Of a stretch of DNA of 64,000 nucleotides, positions 40,923 to 49,480 are shown in pieces; the stretch's first letter is position 1; each line of letters starts with the position of its first letter. The stretch comes from Mycolicibacterium iranicum (GTDB lineage: Bacteria > Actinomycetota > Actinomycetes > Mycobacteriales > Mycobacteriaceae). The notes beneath the pieces are model-generated. The model was not told where the DNA came from. It worked only from the letters and a program-made list of their open reading frames with translations, and did no database searches. Location of the stretch: contig NZ_LWCS01000032.1 in the NCBI RefSeq assembly GCF_001650495.1, positions 124,001 through 188,000 of the forward strand, given 5' to 3'. A program made the position numbers and the translations under genes.

Positions 40923-42176
40923 TCACGCCCGGGCGCCTGGGACCGTCCGGCCCGAGACCACCGGTACATTCGCCCAGCCGAATACGTTGGGCATCTTGAC
41001 CCGCCGCAGGCCGGTGACATCGACGTCGAACTCGGGAATCAGATCTAGAAGGACATCAAGGGCAACCCGACCTTCCATCCGCGCCAACGCTGCTCCGAGA
41101 CAACTGTGTATCCCATACCCGAATCCGAGGTTGTGCCCGGAGTGCGCGCGGGTGATGTCGAAGCGGTCCGGATCCTCGAAGGCGCGCTCATCCCTGGTCG
41201 CCGACCCGTTGATGAGCATGACCGGCCTGTGTCGGGGAATGACCTTCCCATGAAGCTCGACCTCGACGTTGCTCCACCGGATGTCGTACTGCGAGGGGCC
41301 CTCGTATCGCAAGAGTTCCTCAAAAGCGGCCGGTATGAGAGCCCTGTCCTTGCGGAGTGTCTGCCATTGGTCCTGGTGACGAGCGAACACAACTGCGGCG
41401 CTGGCGATCAATTTGGTAACCGTTTCGGCGCCTGCCCCGCCCAGGAGAGACGCGAATGCGGCTATTTCCACATCGTCGAGGCGGGTGACAGTCCCGTCGT
41501 CACGTTCGACCTCCACTTCGATGAGCCGGCTGATCATGTCGTCCGCGGGTTTGGCCCGCTTTTCCACAACGAGGTCGTAGTAGTACTTCCACATAGTCAC
41601 CGCCGCCTCGCGTCCGGCCGGCGTGATGCTCACGTTCCCGGGCTCGCGTTCCAACAATGCGTCGAGCCAATGACGGATCTGTTGGCGCCCGCTCGGAGGC
41701 ACTCCGAGCATCGTGGTGATGATCTCGACCGGAAACACTGCGGCGAAGTCCTCGACCATGTCGAATGACGTGACGTCCACTCGGTTCGCAGCGTCGGCGA
41801 TCACACTTCTGATCATCGGTTCGAGCTTGCCGATGGCGCGAGGAGTGAACACCTTGTTCACCAATGCCCGCATGCGCGTGTGCTGAGGTGGATCCATCAT
41901 GATGATCACCCCTTGCGGGATCATCGCATCCGGATCGATGAAATGGTCGAGAGTGACGCCCTTTGCCGAGGAGTATCTTTCGTGATCGCGCATCGCCGGA
42001 GCGACGTCGTCATAACGCGACAGTGCCCAGAAGTCGTACTGCGTGCTGTGGTACACCGGGGCGTGGTCACGAAGCTGCCGGTAGGTTTCGAACGGATCGC
42101 TGAAAAACTCGTCCGAGAACGGGTCGAAATGGACTGACTCCGCTGACGTTTCCGATCCATCGGCCATTGCTTTCAT
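40923..42176 (-). CDS. Cytochrome P450
   Basis: A 417-residue soluble bacterial P450. The haem ligand is Cys359 in LGFGYGIHSCLGAALARMEG. The I-helix reads LLGGAGAETVTK with Glu251-Thr252 where most have Asp-Thr, and the ExxR is EELLR at 286-290. It hydroxylates a hydrophobic substrate and needs a ferredoxin, which is not encoded nearby. It overlaps the SnoaL-like gene by ATGA in a minus-strand run from the MDR gene. The family resembles mycobacterial P450s acting on terpenes, steroids or aromatic ethers. Confidence 0.95.
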   Translation of the reverse strand: MKAMADGSETSAESVHFDPFSDEFFSDPFETYRQLRDHAPVYHSTQYDFWALSRYDDVAPAMRDHERYSSAKGVTLDHFIDPDAMIPQGVIIMMDPPQHTRMRALVNKVFTPRAIGKLEPMIRSVIADAANRVDVTSFDMVEDFAAVFPVEIITTMLGVPPSGRQQIRHWLDALLEREPGNVSITPAGREAAVTMWKYYYDLVVEKRAKPADDMISRLIEVEVERDDGTVTRLDDVEIAAFASLLGGAGAETVTKLIASAAVVFARHQDQWQTLRKDRALIPAAFEELLRYEGPSQYDIRWSNVEVELHGKVIPRHRPVMLINGSATRDERAFEDPDRFDITRAHSGHNLGFGYGIHSCLGAALARMEGRVALDVLLDLIPEFDVDVTGLRRVKMPNVFGWANVPVVSGRTVPGARA

Positions 42177-42724
42177 CGCCTTTCTCCGCCTTCACGCAGG
42201 AAATGGACGGTGTAGTCCTGGCCCCGCAATCCGTGCGGGTCCAGTCCGATGAGTGCCATGAGACGCGCCCAATCCCCGGAGTCGACGAACCAGTCCCAAC
42301 GAGCGATCTGCCCATCCCCGTTGGTCCAGATGTAGTCCCACTCACGCAGCTCCAAACGCGTGCCGTCGGCGAGCGTTCCCGCGTAGGTGTCACAGGACGA
42401 GAAACCCCATTCGCCGGCGACACACGCAAACGGGCTGACGAGCCGGTAGTCGGGCATGTGCTTCCACCACATGCGCCACTCGGGGGTGAGAATGTCTCCG
42501 TCCGGAGCGTACTTCTCGACGGCTTTCGCGACCTCGTCGGAGAACATGTCGGTGGCGGTCTGTGGGACGCCATCGTTGAACAGCGGACTCATCATCACGG
42601 AGTTCGGCGCCCAGATGAATTCATCTCCGAACGTGACACGGCGATCGCGCTCGATGGCCTTGGCGTAGCCCTCCCATTTTTCGAAGGCGATCTTCTTGTG
42701 TAAAGCGACCCGGTCGATGGGCAT
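42173..42724 (-). CDS. SnoaL/NTF2-like protein
   Basis: A 183-residue protein with WWKHMPDYRLVSPFACVAGEWGFSSCDTYAGTLADGTRLELREWDYIWTNGDG... in which the strand pattern ending IARWDWFVDSGDWARLM is that of NTF2-fold SnoaL-like proteins. Members act as isomerases, cyclases, dehydratases or simple binders. It sits 15 bp after the LLM gene and overlaps the P450 gene, so it is likely to act on the same intermediate. No catalytic residues can be assigned with confidence. Confidence 0.65.
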   Translation of the reverse strand: MPIDRVALHKKIAFEKWEGYAKAIERDRRVTFGDEFIWAPNSVMMSPLFNDGVPQTATDMFSDEVAKAVEKYAPDGDILTPEWRMWWKHMPDYRLVSPFACVAGEWGFSSCDTYAGTLADGTRLELREWDYIWTNGDGQIARWDWFVDSGDWARLMALIGLDPHGLRGQDYTVHFLREGGERR

Positions 42725-42739
42725 GTATATCCCTTTCCG

Positions 42740-43696
42740 CTAGCTCAGCTCGACGAATCTCTCCAGGTAGGGCCACGCGGTTTCCGGAGGAATGCCGCCG
42801 CACAAAGGCGAGAGGTTGAAGATCTCGCCGCCGGCAATGCGTTGCCTCGCTTCATCGACAGACAAAATCACGTGCGACGCCGACGTGCGCCGGAGTTCGT
42901 CGACGGTCGTGGCGGTGCTCAGGTTGGCCGACACTTTGTTGTCTGGATTCCACGCCGAATACGCCATCGCATCGTGAAGCAGGTAGGGGCCGATCTCATC
43001 CCACGCGGCGTCGACATCCTCGGCGACGAAAAGGTTCGCCACGGCATCGCGCTCCGGAATGAGAACGAAGCCAGGTTCGAAACCGTTCTCGCGGCACGCC
43101 TCTTCGTAAGCCGCCTGCATGCCCGGAACCCCACCGTTGGCCAGCAGCCCCAGGCCATTGCGTCCGGCACGCCGCGCCGCGGCCAGGCTGGATCCGCCCC
43201 AATTCAGCATCGGCCCGTTCGGGTCTCGCGGTCTAGGAGTTACTTTCATCCGCCTGCCACGATGCTCGACCACCTCTCCTGCCAACAGGCGACGCAGCAG
43301 GGGCAGCTTCTCGTCGGCGAGGCGACCGCGATCGCTCAAAGACAGCCCGAAATGGTCGAATTCTTCGACACGGTAACCAATCCCGAAGACGTAGCTGGCC
43401 CGACCCGCGCTGATGTGGTCGAGAACGCAAATGTCCTCCGCCAGTCGGGCCACATCGTAGAAGGGCAGCAGGATAGTGAGATTCAGCATCAACTGCTCGG
43501 TGCGGGCAGCAATCGCCGCACCGAGAAGCAAGGGCGACGGCAGATAGCCGTCGTCTGCGCAATGGTGTTCACACAGCACCACGGCGAGGCACCCACGGGT
43601 CTCCGCCCACGCAGAAATCTCGGTCGCCGCGGAGTACAACTCCGTCGCCGGCGCACCGATCGAAGGTGCCCGCATATCGAATCGAAGAGTGAACAT
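42740..43696 (-). CDS. LLM-class flavin- or F420-dependent oxidoreductase
   Basis: A 318-residue luciferase-like protein starting at ATG 43696; the longer frame to 43867 is Arg/Ser-rich and non-coding. Features are ETRGCLAVVLCEHHCADDGYLPSPLLLGAAIAART, LPFYDVARLAEDICVLDHISAGR and GIGYRVEEFDHFGLSLSDRGRLADEKL, standard for the family. It is a monooxygenase or F420-dependent reductase. In the P450 run it may supply a second oxidation. A 52-bp gap separates it from the SnoaL gene upstream. Confidence 0.88.
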   Translation of the reverse strand: MFTLRFDMRAPSIGAPATELYSAATEISAWAETRGCLAVVLCEHHCADDGYLPSPLLLGAAIAARTEQLMLNLTILLPFYDVARLAEDICVLDHISAGRASYVFGIGYRVEEFDHFGLSLSDRGRLADEKLPLLRRLLAGEVVEHRGRRMKVTPRPRDPNGPMLNWGGSSLAAARRAGRNGLGLLANGGVPGMQAAYEEACRENGFEPGFVLIPERDAVANLFVAEDVDAAWDEIGPYLLHDAMAYSAWNPDNKVSANLSTATTVDELRRTSASHVILSVDEARQRIAGGEIFNLSPLCGGIPPETAWPYLERFVELS

Positions 43697-43748
43697 CGTG
43701 GCGCCTAATCGTCCACGGACCCGTATTTGGCCGCGAGTCCTTCTGTCA

Positions 43749-44147
43749 TCAGCCCGGGACCGCAACGAGTCGAACCGAGGTGTACGTGCGCTCGCTGATC
43801 CGCCATCCGGATGCCATCCGGATGATGACGTCGTCGTAGTAGCCGATCGGATTCGCCCCAGTACCATCCTCGAGCAGGATCAGTGCGTCAACGTACGTGC
43901 GCACCGTCGCGACGTCGCCGTCGATGACGATCGCCTGATTCGTCATCCGGTGCATCGTCGCTGCGGCCATCACGTGTGCCTGCTCCATGAACTGTGCGAC
44001 CTGAGGGCCACCCGTCCACCGTCCGACCACGCCATAGTCGATCGTGGCGTCGTGGGTGAAGACGTCCTGCAGTTGGGAGTACTGCTTGGAGTCGATGGCG
44101 GTGGCGTAGCGAATCGTCAACTCAACGATGTCGTCGCGATCTGTCAT
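43749..44147 (-). CDS. SnoaL-like/NTF2-fold protein
   Basis: A 132-residue protein. It begins DRDDIVELTIRYATAIDSKQYSQLQDVFTHDATIDYG, the classic SnoaL_4 start with the His-Asp pair, and ends GYYDDVIIRMASGWRISERTYTSVR. Length and pattern are typical. Relatives include small ring isomerases, dehydratases and dioxygenase beta-subunit-like proteins. It overlaps the MDR gene upstream by ATGA. It is not a close match to the other SnoaL-like proteins of the window. Confidence 0.8.
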   Translation of the reverse strand: MTDRDDIVELTIRYATAIDSKQYSQLQDVFTHDATIDYGVVGRWTGGPQVAQFMEQAHVMAAATMHRMTNQAIVIDGDVATVRTYVDALILLEDGTGANPIGYYDDVIIRMASGWRISERTYTSVRLVAVPG

Positions 44148-45196
44148 GCGATGTTTCCGTTCGGGTGTACCACGATTCGGGGCGGACCCTCCGACCGCCG
44201 CACCTGTTCAATCGCGTCGGGTACCTCATCGAGGCCAATGATCTTGCCGACGCTCGGGAGCGGATCGAGCCGACGTTCGACAACGGCATCAAGCACGCCG
44301 TACCAGTCCTGCGGCATGGGGCCGCCGCCGAACTGGAACGTAAGGCCCTGCTGAGTCGCCTGGGTGATGTTCAGGGTGTCGCCGGAATACCAGCCGCCGG
44401 CACAATATATACGCGTGTAGAACTCAGCGTTCGCCGCAATGCGATCAATCAGCCCCATCGCGCCCACGCATTCGAAAACCACTGCGGCGCCGCTCAAGTG
44501 ATGCTCGGCGCGTACTCGACGGAATACGTCGAATTCCGATTCCGTCGCCGGATCGACGCCGATATGTGCGCCGAAGCTGGCGATCGCCAGATCACGTCGC
44601 TCTGCGCTGAAGTCCGACACGATGATCGGTCCGATCCCGCGGTTCGACAGTGCGGCGACGGCCGACAGACCGACCGCCCCTGCGCCGACGACGATCGGAA
44701 CCTCGCCAGGTTGGATGTTCGCGCATCGCACATAGAACTCGCCGACTGCGAACGCGTCGACGACGGCGATCGCATCACAGGGCACGGTGGAGTCGACAAC
44801 CCTCGCCATGGCCTCCGACACCACGAGCAACTCGCCGAAACTACCCGGGGCTTCTGGATGCTGTCCGATGATTCGCAGCCCACCGGCGCCTCCGTCGACC
44901 AATCGGATCGGCATGGACGTCACCTTCGCGCCGAGCGGGAACTCGCCGGAGCAACCGGGGCCGTACCCCACGACTTCGCCGACAAACTCGTGACCCATGA
45001 CGATGTCGCGGTCGGCGTCGTACAGCGACCTGCCCGTCGGATCGTCGATGCCTGCGTCGGGGTGATCCATGAAATGCACGTCCGACGCGCAGATGGCGGT
45101 GCTGAGGGTTTTCAACAACAGATCACCATGTCCTGCAACGGGATCGGCGGTGTCGCGCACTTCCAGCCGCCCGCTGCTCAGCACCACTGCGCGCAC
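44144..45196 (-). CDS. Zinc-type MDR alcohol dehydrogenase-like protein
   Basis: A 350-residue medium-chain dehydrogenase starting at GTG 45196 (MRAVVLSSGRLEVRD). Catalytic zinc ligands are seen in STAICASDVHFMDH and MGHEFVGEVVGYG. The four-Cys structural zinc lobe is missing; that place reads IRLVDGGAGGLRIIGQHPEAPGSFGEL. The Rossmann motif is VVGAGAVGLSAVAAL. It would oxidise an alcohol made by the P450 or reduce the ketone. It is the first gene of the minus-strand run to 39796 and divergent from the IclR gene, which probably regulates it. Confidence 0.88.
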   Translation of the reverse strand: MRAVVLSSGRLEVRDTADPVAGHGDLLLKTLSTAICASDVHFMDHPDAGIDDPTGRSLYDADRDIVMGHEFVGEVVGYGPGCSGEFPLGAKVTSMPIRLVDGGAGGLRIIGQHPEAPGSFGELLVVSEAMARVVDSTVPCDAIAVVDAFAVGEFYVRCANIQPGEVPIVVGAGAVGLSAVAALSNRGIGPIIVSDFSAERRDLAIASFGAHIGVDPATESEFDVFRRVRAEHHLSGAAVVFECVGAMGLIDRIAANAEFYTRIYCAGGWYSGDTLNITQATQQGLTFQFGGGPMPQDWYGVLDAVVERRLDPLPSVGKIIGLDEVPDAIEQVRRSEGPPRIVVHPNGNIA

Positions 45197-45220
45197 CGAC
45201 CCACCTTTCGCCGCCATTTG

Positions 45221-45256
45221 CTATTCTCAATTATTCGAGATATTTTTCTCGGTTTT
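45221..45256. promoter_or_regulatory. Inverted repeats in the IclR/MDR divergent promoter
   Basis: TTCTCAATTATTCGAGA is a TCTC-N8-GAGA inverted repeat and GAGATATTTTTCTC, which shares the GAGA, is the reverse arrangement. Together they make an AT-rich interlocked element in the 99-bp gap between the MDR and IclR starts. The arms resemble the island operator but spacing and order differ. Confidence 0.5.
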
Positions 45257-45295
45257 CTGATCGACCGTATGACGCGATGAGTGAAGGAGTCAAGG

Positions 45296-46165
45296 GTGCG
45301 GGGTTCCAGTTCGGCGCCGACCGAGCGTGTCGTCGACATCGTCGAGTTGCTGAGCCAGCCAAGGAATCGGCGGATGCGCTTCTCTGACATCGCGGATGAA
45401 CTAGGACAGACGCAAGGCACCGTGCACGCCATCCTGAAGACCCTCACTGATCGGGGCTGGGTCACCCGCGATCCGACCACGAAGAGCTTTGAGCTCGGCC
45501 CCATGGTGTCGCTGATCGCTGCGAGTCTGGAAACCTCGCGCCCGCTGGCGCATGTCGCCCGAGAAGCCGCGCGACGACTTTCCCGCGAGCTCCATATGCC
45601 TGTATCTGTCGTCGAGGTCGCGGGCGACGAACTGTTGATCACCGCGTTCGAGAGTCCAGCGCACAATCCGCTGCGAGAAGCGGTCACTGATCGCATTCCC
45701 TACCTGCCGCCCTTTGGGGTGGCTTTCGCAGCGTGGGACACGACCGAGGCTCAGCGGGACTGGGTCGCCCGTGGCAGCGCCGGTGACACGGACCTTGCAC
45801 GTCGCCTGCGCGCCGTGTTGGCCAGAACTCGTGACCGGGGCTACGACGTCGATTGGATGACACCGGCTTTGGCGCAGATCGCATACGCATTGGGTGCCAT
45901 CTCTACGGACACGCTGCCCGCGGGGCTGCGCCCGATCATCGACCAGCTGCGCGTCGAGTTGACAGCGGGCATCGCCGACGAGGAGATCACCGACGACGAT
46001 CGAACCGTCGCCACCATTTCGGCACCAGTCCTCGACGATACCGGCCACACCAGGCTGATTCTCGGCGTACACCCGATGCTTTCGATGTCAACCCCCGACA
46101 TCGATCACGTCGCACAGCAACTCCTGGGAGAGATCTGCACTACCGTGTCGAACACCCGGGACTGA
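45296..46165 (+). CDS. IclR family transcriptional regulator
   Basis: A 289-residue regulator starting at GTG 45296 with AAGGAG upstream. The winged helix-turn-helix is at about 10-70 (RVVDIVELLSQPRNRRMRFSDIADELGQTQGTVHAILKTLTDRGWVTRD), followed by an IclR ligand domain (SLIAASLETSRPLAHVAREAARRLSREL, VAFAAWDTTEAQRDWV). It lies divergent from the MDR-P450 run and convergent with the thioesterase-like gene. It most likely controls the MDR-P450 run from the repeats at 45221-45256. The ligand would be a pathway acid; that is inference. Confidence 0.92.
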   Translation: MRGSSSAPTERVVDIVELLSQPRNRRMRFSDIADELGQTQGTVHAILKTLTDRGWVTRDPTTKSFELGPMVSLIAASLETSRPLAHVAREAARRLSRELHMPVSVVEVAGDELLITAFESPAHNPLREAVTDRIPYLPPFGVAFAAWDTTEAQRDWVARGSAGDTDLARRLRAVLARTRDRGYDVDWMTPALAQIAYALGAISTDTLPAGLRPIIDQLRVELTAGIADEEITDDDRTVATISAPVLDDTGHTRLILGVHPMLSMSTPDIDHVAQQLLGEICTTVSNTRD

Positions 46166-46182
46166 ATCCTGATCGGACGGGG

Positions 46183-47046
46183 TCATGTACGGCCCTGTTC
46201 TACGCGTCGAAACACATGCGTGGAAACCGTCACCAGCTTGCGGTCGGCACCCTCGTCGTACACCTGCGTCCGCGCCGCGACAAGGTCGCCGGCTCCCGCT
46301 TCTGGTTCGGCCACGAAGGTGAACGGACCCGACTTTGCCCTCGCGACGAACATGGTGTGCGACGAGACGCCAACGATCGCGTCAGTCCCCGCCAGCTCTG
46401 CCACACTGCTGCGCGCCGCCGTCTCCGTCATTACGAATTGCGGTCCCACATGGAGAGCGGCGTCGGGAGACGCCACGTCTGCCGTCAGCTCCGGCAGAAT
46501 CCATGTCCTCGCATCCACCTGACTCCCCCCGAACACTTGCCACAGCGGTGGCAGGTCTGGAGAATCGACGACCTTCAACGGCTCGACGGTCATCTTCTGC
46601 AGCCCGTCTGGCGGCGCGCCGATCGACACACCCTGCCCCTCGGTGAGGGCCAGAACGCGGTGCGGATGTTCGGCGTCGACGATCAGCGACCTGCTGTAGG
46701 CCATCAGTTGTCCGCGTTTGAGGTCCTCGGTGCGCACCTCAAACCGTTTCACATCGGCCCCCGCATCCAGCATCTGGCACGAGTGCACCACGGGGTTCGG
46801 AACCGCCTCCAAATCCGACACCAAACCGCCCTCTGGAGACGCGATGCCGAAGATGCTCAGCAGGATTCCCCCGGTCACATCGCGCATGTCGTGGCGGACG
46901 GCCACGGTGTCGTCCTCGGGCCCGACATTCATGGAGGCGTGATGGCGCCCGATGTACCGGTAGCTCAGCAACCCGCCCCACCGGCGCTGCAGCTCGGCGG
47001 CATACGCACCAGGATCCGAGGTCAGATCTCTGATGTCGCGAACCAT
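46183..47046 (-). CDS. Hotdog-fold, acyl-CoA thioesterase-like protein
   Basis: A 287-residue protein. The C-terminal half (PQFVMTETAARSSVAELAGTDAIVGVSSHTMFVARAK, then AARTQVYDEGADRKLVTVSTHVFRRV) has the strand pattern of PaaI-type hotdog thioesterases. The N-terminal half (RRWGGLLSYRYIGRHHASMNVGPEDDTVAVRHDMRD) may be a second hotdog. It would hydrolyse an acyl-CoA or bind one. It ends the minus-strand run from 52859 and overlaps the SDR gene by one base. The family call is tentative; an acetoacetate-decarboxylase-like fold is the main alternative. Confidence 0.5.
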   Translation of the reverse strand: MVRDIRDLTSDPGAYAAELQRRWGGLLSYRYIGRHHASMNVGPEDDTVAVRHDMRDVTGGILLSIFGIASPEGGLVSDLEAVPNPVVHSCQMLDAGADVKRFEVRTEDLKRGQLMAYSRSLIVDAEHPHRVLALTEGQGVSIGAPPDGLQKMTVEPLKVVDSPDLPPLWQVFGGSQVDARTWILPELTADVASPDAALHVGPQFVMTETAARSSVAELAGTDAIVGVSSHTMFVARAKSGPFTFVAEPEAGAGDLVAARTQVYDEGADRKLVTVSTHVFRRVEQGRT

Positions 47047-47924
47047 CAGGTTCCCGGCCCGTTCGGGAATTTGAGGTAAGAACCGGCATCAACCCGGATC
47101 TGCTGGCCCGTGATGAAACGGCTGTCATCACTGGCAAGGAACACGCCGAGGTTCGCGATATCCTCGGGCTCCACGTACGGGATGGGCATGGCCTGAAAGT
47201 AGGTGAAGGCCAGGTCGGCGTCCTCGCGAGTGGGCTTCTTGCCCTCCGCTACCAGGTCCGGCCGGAACACGCCGTAGATGCCGTCATTGTGCAGCAGGTG
47301 GGTGTTCACGTTGGTCGGGTGGATCACGTTGACGCGAATGAACCTGGGCGCCAGATGAATCGCCATCTGCTCGGCGTACTCCATGAGAATGCGCTTGCTC
47401 CACGCGTAACCAGCGCCGCCAGGCCCCATTTCGGGGCTGTCGGCGTTCCCCGGCATCATTCCCGCGGTCGATCCCGTGATGACAATCGACGAACCGTCTG
47501 ACAAGTGCGGAAGCGCCACCGCAACGGTGTTGAGCACACCCACCAGGTCCACATCGGTGGCGTCGACGAAATGCACCGGGTCGGGCGAGCCCATGGCCAT
47601 CGGGAGAATGCCGGCGTTGGCGACCACGATGTCGAGCCTGCCAAAATCTGCGAGCGCCGAATCCAAGGCATCCCGCAGCGCAGGCCGTTCCCGAACGTCG
47701 GCCACCCGTGCGTACACGCATCGACCGAGTTCCTTGATGGCGCGTTCGGTCTCACCCAAATCATCCGGCGTTGCCAGCGGGTAAGGGTTGGATGCGATGT
47801 CGGCGCAGATGTCCACCGCGACGATGTCCGCACCTTCACGAGCCATGGCGAGCGCATGCGCCCTCCCCTGCCCACGTGCCGCGCCCGTGATGAATGCGAC
47901 CTTGCCCTCGAGCCGACCGGTCAT
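47046..47924 (-). CDS. SDR, probably mycofactocin-coupled
   Basis: A 292-residue short-chain dehydrogenase. The start GKVAFITGAARGQGRAHALAMAREGADIVAVDIC and the insert YPLATPDDLGETERAIKELGRCVYARVADVRE are typical of the mycofactocin-coupled SDR group, in which NAD stays bound and electrons pass to mycofactocin. The active-site region is GSSIVITGSTAGMM and GYAWSKRILME, with Tyr and Lys. It would oxidise an alcohol or hydroxyacyl-CoA. It lies between the ligase and thioesterase-like genes with 1- and 4-bp overlaps. The cofactor assignment rests on sequence type only. Confidence 0.85.
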   Translation of the reverse strand: MTGRLEGKVAFITGAARGQGRAHALAMAREGADIVAVDICADIASNPYPLATPDDLGETERAIKELGRCVYARVADVRERPALRDALDSALADFGRLDIVVANAGILPMAMGSPDPVHFVDATDVDLVGVLNTVAVALPHLSDGSSIVITGSTAGMMPGNADSPEMGPGGAGYAWSKRILMEYAEQMAIHLAPRFIRVNVIHPTNVNTHLLHNDGIYGVFRPDLVAEGKKPTREDADLAFTYFQAMPIPYVEPEDIANLGVFLASDDSRFITGQQIRVDAGSYLKFPNGPGT

Positions 47925-49480
47925 GTCTTCTCCATCTCGCTATTTGCAAAGTGCTCGCGCAGTTGGTTTTTGAGGACTTTGCCCGTCAGATTTCGCGGGA
48001 GAGCGTCGACCAGCTCGAGGCGCTCGGGTGCCTTGTGCTTGCTCAACCCGAGGCTCTGGCAGTGGCTGTAGAGCGATTCGAGGGTGACCTCGACATCGGG
48101 CTGGGCTACCACGACCGCGCATACCCGTTCGCCTGTGCGAGCATCAGGAACTCCGATTACGGCCACGTCGGCGACAGCTGGGTGGCGCGCAAGAATCTGC
48201 TCGATCTCCAGTGCCGAGATGTTCTCCGCGTTGCGGATGATCGCGTCCTTGAGTCGGCCGGTTACGACGACGTTGCCGTCCGCGTCGATACGTCCGCGGT
48301 CACCGGTGCGAAACCAGCCGTCGGCGTCGAACGCCGCGTTGTCCAGCGATGCGTCGACGTAGCCGAGGAAGCACTGCGGACCCTTCAGTCGCAGCTCTCC
48401 GTCTTCACCTGGGGGGAGCTCGCGTTCTCCGTCATCGACCACGCGCACACTGACACCGGCTACCGGGCGGCCCACGGTGTGATCCAACACCTCCGGAGCG
48501 CCGTCCGGAGTCGCCGATGTCGCCACGGGAAACTCGGTAAGTCCCCACGCATTGGCGATTCCAGGAACCGAGAGGATCTCGCGCACTTGACGTCCCAGTT
48601 CGGCAGTGATCGGGGCACCACCTCCGACACAGCCACGGAGATTCCGGAACAGAGGCGTCTCTCCGTGCTTGCGTTGCGCCGCCATGAACGCCACAAAGAA
48701 TGGGGTCGCCGACCCGAGAAGGGTGGCACCGTGCTCCGCAATGGCGATCGGGGTGCGCTCCGGGTCGAACGTATCGAACAGGACCAGCCGCATACCGGTG
48801 ATGAGGCTGGCCGCCAGCATTGCGGCTCCACCGATGTGCGACACGGGAAACGCTATGGGGTTCACATCGGCACTGGACGCACCGACCATCTCGACGACGC
48901 CCGCCGATCCGGCGATGACCGAGCGATCGCAGTGCCGAACGCCCTTGGGAGCCGCGGTGGTTCCCGACGAGTAGTAAATCCACCGGGGTTCGTGGCCAGA
49001 TGTTGCCGGCGACGGAAGAACGTGCGGGTCACTCGCTGGCAGACGTAGGCCGCCGGTGACCTCTGCGCCGTGGTCGACGACGAGAAGTGCCATGTCGCGT
49101 TCCCTGGCCAGATCGTCGCCGAGTGCAACATGGTCGTAGCCGCGCCAGATTCCCGGGACTATCAGCACCTCGGTGCTGAGCTGAGTCGTCGCGAAACGCA
49201 CCTCACGTTCCCGCCAGATGGGCAGGATGGGGTTCTGGGTAGCACCAATTCGCGTCAGCGCTACCATCACGACCATCGTCTCGAGAGTCGTGGGCAATTG
49301 CCACGACACCACCGTGCCGGCCTCGATCCCACGCTCCACGAATGCAGCAGCAGTGGTCAGCGCGCTCTCATGGAACTCGCCGGTGGTCAAGCTACGCCCG
49401 AAGTCGTCGATCAGCACAATCCGGTCCGGATGGTCACGGGCGGCCGTTTCCACGAGACCCCAGTAGGTTTGCGTCTTCAC
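47921..49480 (-). CDS. Acyl-CoA ligase (AMP-binding)
   Basis: A 519-residue ANL ligase. A3 is WIYYSSGTTAAPKGVRHC, A5 is NAWGLTEFPVATSA, A7/A8 is RTGDRGRIDADGNVVVTGRLKDAIIRNAENISALEIE and the A10 Lys is in PRNLTGKVLKNQLRE. It resembles the FadD3/cyclohexanecarboxylate-CoA ligase style. It overlaps the dehydrogenase gene upstream (GTGA) and the SDR downstream (ATGA). In its run (amidohydrolase, two FadE chains, ligase, SDR, thioesterase-like) it most likely activates the acid that the FadE pair then oxidises. Confidence 0.9.
   Translation of the reverse strand: MKTQTYWGLVETAARDHPDRIVLIDDFGRSLTTGEFHESALTTAAAFVERGIEAGTVVSWQLPTTLETMVVMVALTRIGATQNPILPIWREREVRFATTQLSTEVLIVPGIWRGYDHVALGDDLARERDMALLVVDHGAEVTGGLRLPASDPHVLPSPATSGHEPRWIYYSSGTTAAPKGVRHCDRSVIAGSAGVVEMVGASSADVNPIAFPVSHIGGAAMLAASLITGMRLVLFDTFDPERTPIAIAEHGATLLGSATPFFVAFMAAQRKHGETPLFRNLRGCVGGGAPITAELGRQVREILSVPGIANAWGLTEFPVATSATPDGAPEVLDHTVGRPVAGVSVRVVDDGERELPPGEDGELRLKGPQCFLGYVDASLDNAAFDADGWFRTGDRGRIDADGNVVVTGRLKDAIIRNAENISALEIEQILARHPAVADVAVIGVPDARTGERVCAVVVAQPDVEVTLESLYSHCQSLGLSKHKAPERLELVDALPRNLTGKVLKNQLREHFANSEMEKT

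Noticed and set aside
43697..43867. N-terminal extension of the LLM oxidoreductase
   Set aside because: Arg/Ser/Thr-rich and overlaps the SnoaL-like gene; the protein family begins at MFTLRFD.
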